A stretch of DNA of 64,000 nt from Combretum micranthum. Taxonomy: Eukaryota; Streptophyta; Magnoliopsida; Myrtales; Combretaceae. The position numbers and the translations under genes are program-made. The notes below the pieces were generated by a model that searched no databases, was not told the DNA's origin, and saw nothing but the letters and a program-made list of their open reading frames with translations. The stretch spans positions 558,001 through 622,000 of the forward strand of contig JAMXBD010000392.1 in assembly GCA_024138025.1 (NCBI GenBank). The letters are read 5' to 3'. This document shows, piece after piece, positions 61,742-64,000 of the stretch. Position 1 is the stretch's first letter, and each line of letters opens with the position of its first letter.

Positions 61742-61898
61742 TAAATAAAGGCTTGTGCCAACGTCGGCGGCCTAGATCCAAGGCTGGTGGCCTTCATGTG
61801 GATTTGTCCAATTTCGTCGAATCTCCTTGTAAACTCACTTGAACTCCAATTATATTGAACCGCGCTTGAATCCCACTTGTTCCAAAGCCTTGATACCC

Positions 61899-62093
61899 TT
61901 ATAATCCATCACTAGCATACATCATCAAGCCTTGGAAATGTTGATTTAAAGCTTTTTGAAGCTTCTTAGCCTGAGATCTCGTGATTGGTCCTTGAGGCAA
62001 GCTAATTGGATTTGAAATCCTTTGAACTTCAACCTTCGCCACTTGATCTTCTTGTTGACTTGACTCTTGAGCGTGGACCGGTAGCTCTTCCAT
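61899..62093 (-). CDS. Small ORF within solo LTR (gypsy polyprotein C-terminus-like)
   Basis: The 64-residue product starts MEELPVHAQESSQQEDQVAK and contains GPITRSQAKKLQKALN. It opens four bases inside the LTR edge. In plant gypsy elements a G-P-I/L/M-T-R-S/A-x-A-K-x motif is common near the polyprotein end, so the pol frame of the parent probably ran into its 3' LTR. It is unlikely to be expressed as a host protein. Confidence 0.5.
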   Translation of the reverse strand: MEELPVHAQESSQQEDQVAKVEVQRISNPISLPQGPITRSQAKKLQKALNQHFQGLMMYASDGL

Positions 62094-62347
62094 AACACTA
62101 GCTTTCCCTTTCCCCTAACAACAAGTTTGACCGACTGAAACCATTCTCTAAAATTTGCCCTTGTTAAGTTTATGTTGGGTGATTTGAAGAGAATGGTTAT
62201 CATTTAATGTAGGTTGCATTTCACTAATTTGTTGAGTATTAGAGGGTTGTTCTCCAAGTGACCAAAGACGAGCCTTCGTCTTTCACCAATTGGTGTTTTC
62301 TCAGAGAGATCACTCATCTGTGTATAATGTGTTTGGACATTAACTTG

Positions 62348-62359
62348 ACTCTGATACCA
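62348..62359 (-). other. tRNA-Met primer-binding site of copia C
   Basis: TGGTATCAGAGT on the minus strand directly abuts the LTR end (...TTTTCTCA). It matches the initiator tRNA-Met primer site. Confidence 0.88.
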
Positions 62360-62534
62360 TGAGAAAAGATAAAGGATAAATTTTCTCTCACTAAAAAAAG
62401 TACAATGAAAGTTACAATATATAGGTAGATAATGTGGTAGGTAGCAACAATATCTTCTCACCTACCACATGGTAAATAATTAAATAACAAAATGTCCCAA
62501 CAATCCTTAAACTAATATCTATATTTTCATCACA
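62360..62534 (-). repeat. 5' LTR of copia C
   Basis: It starts TGTGATGAAAATATAG and ends CTTTTCTCA on the minus strand, with TG...CA ends. TATATATTGT near 62420 may serve as the TATA region. It is homologous to 57022-57191. Confidence 0.88.
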
Positions 62535-64000
62535 TATCTTGCCTTTAGACATTGTAAAAAATGAGAAGTTGGATAATCTGAAGCATTGAGATTGCTGTAG
62601 CTGAAAAAAGCAAACTTCCAGCCACTATTGGCCCCTTGTTATCACCACCCAGTTATGTCCAACCACCACTACCCTGTCCCATGCAGCAGAAATTATAAAG
62701 CTATTCTAGATTAAGCATTTCTCATATTGGGGATAATTTACTAGAACAAGAGGCATCCTTTGTTCCTTTTCTACTTCTCAGCTACTCCATTCACTTTTGG
62801 CAAGTCCTAATGTTGTGACACGTGCATAGTATGGAGTCTAGGGGTTCACAATTGAAATAACTAATGCTAATCTTATTTGAATCAACCGAGATAAAGGACA
62901 TTTTTTTTTGGTCAACCTTATGCAATTGGATTTCAATTAGAAGCAGCTATTTGTATGTGGATCAACCAAGGCCTCCATATTGGTGTCACCTGTGAACTGT
63001 GTGAATCCGACTGACCTGGTTTCTTTTCTCAGCCATGGCTGGATCAACAAGTGTCAATATAACCGGATATCAGTTTGTAGACACATTATTTTATAGATGG
63101 AAATTAGTTGATGCATTGTCCAAGTGTCAAGGACGGTTCTTCTAGAAATTCACTTGAGTTCCGGGGATCTTTTGATTCTATGTGTTTGTGTTATTTGGGC
63201 CATAAGAGAGATCTTTTGATTTCATTTGACTTCATTTATTAACATGGGTTGGGAATTGCTTATCAATCTGTCCATTGTCCAAGTGTCAATTGCCAACCAG
63301 GGATGGAAAGTCATTTCATTGATCAAATTGATTTTTCTTTGGTGTCAGTCATTGTTTGTTTGTTTTTAGCACCCACCACCCACCACCCCCCAACACACAC
63401 ACACACACAACACCAACAACCATCCCGGAGAAGTCAATAATGAAGACAAATGTCAATTTTTGACACTCAATGGAAGCTTTTGTGTCTGCTGTAATATTAA
63501 GTATACAAACATATATGTATTTGACAAGTCAGTCAAGCAAATGATAATGAAATTTATTCAATATTGAGTTTTAAGCTTCTTTTCTATTTCAAATTTATTA
63601 AGAACATTAACTCTTGTGGTGATCACTCCTATATCAAGGTTATGGCTCTTTAGAGTCCTTAGGTTGAGGTCTTTCCATTTAATTATACGAAGGTTTTTAG
63701 TTTATATAATTATTATTTTTTTTTGGGCCAAAAGTTAGTATAATTCAATGAGTCATGTTCAATATATACCTCTTGTTCTTGAATTCGTTTAGCCAATGGG
63801 TCAAGGTTTGCTTTAACCTGATTTTAGCTTTTCTGGATTTCCACTTACTCCATCAGTGTCTTAGGATATGGGTGCTTTGGATGGAAAGTTAATGGAAGGA
63901 TGAAAAATGTGAGAAATGTTTATTCTTTCTTTGCTTGAGAAGTTAGTTGATGAAGTTGACTTTGCGCGGAAAATTCTATCCCTTTTTATCTTGTTCAGAC
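62535..64000 (+). other. Sequence after copia C, presumably still intron or downstream of the RING gene
   Basis: I found no exon with the expected C-P-x-C block. A (CA)n microsatellite lies at 63393-63409 with a preceding CACCCACCACC run. No other gene is supportable. Confidence 0.4.

Larger units (their letters stand above)
61277..62097 (-). mobile_element. 821-bp solo LTR nested in copia C gag, containing an ORF
   Basis: The ends are TG...CA on either strand (minus: TGTTATGGAAG ... CGTATCA), with an exact 5-bp CTAGC duplication. No internal region or second LTR is present, so it is a solo LTR left by recombination. A CTATAAAAACCC box near 61591 on the minus strand sets orientation. U3 contains a 64-codon open frame (62093-61899) with SLPQGPITRSQAKKLQKALN, a motif found near the C-terminus of plant gypsy polyproteins. 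A 33-bp tandem repeat lies at 61643-61741. Confidence 0.88.
60560..62203 (-). pseudogene. copia C gag remnant, split by a solo LTR
   Basis: An N-terminal piece ending REWFQSVKLVVRGKGKL (62203-62103) is cut by the insert at 61277-62097. It resumes as GCLTGTIQAPDLN and continues through VNLWQEMDLFYNVDWKC (61041-60850). The zinc knuckle near 60660 reads C-D-C-C-H-K-P-F-H-T-R-E-N, then a TGA stop in place of the last Cys. It is non-functional. Confidence 0.8.
57022..62534 (-). mobile_element. Ty1/copia retrotransposon C, short-LTR, with both LTRs
   Basis: Two LTRs of about 170-175 bp (3' LTR 57022-57191, 5' LTR 62360-62534) bracket a 5.2-kb interior in minus orientation. A primer site abuts the 5' LTR (62359-62348). 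A polypurine-like GCTTGAGGGTAAG abuts the 3' LTR (57204-57192). Gag, protease, integrase, RT and RNase H remnants follow in copia order. The LTRs agree at roughly nine of ten positions by eye, so it is not a very recent insertion. A target duplication is not clear. It lies in an intron of the RING gene, in opposite orientation to it, and carries its own nested solo LTR at 61277-62097. Confidence 0.9.

Noticed and set aside
62640..62700. Possible last exon of the RING gene (reading L-C-P-T-T-T-T after CACCCAG)
   Set aside because: There is no second Cys at C-P-x-C, and the following residues do not fit a RING end.

Overview
The window is nuclear DNA of a flowering plant, most likely a eudicot. 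It is AT-rich. It holds two recognisable host genes with spliced plant-type introns, and nearly everything else is layered, mostly dead transposable elements. I saw no bacterial operons, CRISPR arrays, tRNA or rRNA genes. The species cannot be named from what is here.

Host genes. (1) A four-exon gene for cytosolic 60S ribosomal protein eL42 (L36a/L44 family), 27000-28385 on +, complete and intact, with a TATA box, a telo-box and site II-type motifs just upstream. (2) A RING-H2 E3 ubiquitin ligase of the BIG BROTHER-RELATED type, from 52050 on +. Six exons can be placed, but two of them carry one-base deletions in homopolymer runs, and the exon carrying the last Cys pair of the RING is not in the window. 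Short coding scraps at the left edge (3-206 on +, and a GRF zinc-finger remnant at 1523-1753 on -) are of uncertain status.

Repeat landscape, left to right. A minus-strand copia fragment (about 2740-6200: gag, primer site, 5' LTR) was hit by a hAT element at 4348-5041. A plus-strand copia gag (from 14063) was split by a 4485-bp TG...CA element, probably a gypsy solo LTR, at 14261-18745 with duplicated ATATT. Two copies of a 1.9-kb segment lie in tandem at 22790-26872, directly upstream of the eL42 gene, and the second copy gained a 229-bp Harbinger-type MITE. A LINE-1 type element (about 32230-39135) was interrupted by a hAT element (34997-35597) and by a copia LTR (about 37953-38915). A 1-kb TIR element follows at 39159-40182. 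A minus-strand, almost full-length but decayed endogenous caulimovirid (pararetrovirus) spans about 42480-51520. It carries movement-protein, coat-protein, protease, reverse transcriptase and RNase H remnants, a leader TATA box and a tRNA-Met primer site, and was itself hit by three later insertions. A short-LTR copia element (57022-62534, minus) sits in the last visible intron of the RING gene, and an 821-bp solo LTR (61277-62097) sits inside its gag.

The window works as a readable insertion chronology. Several insertions can be undone on paper using target-site duplications, restored reading frames or an empty duplicate site. I did not find a new multi-gene system. The best leads are the decayed but nearly complete pararetrovirus, the broken RING gene with a retrotransposon in its intron, the promoter-adjacent tandem duplication at eL42, and the solo LTR that still contains an open reading frame.
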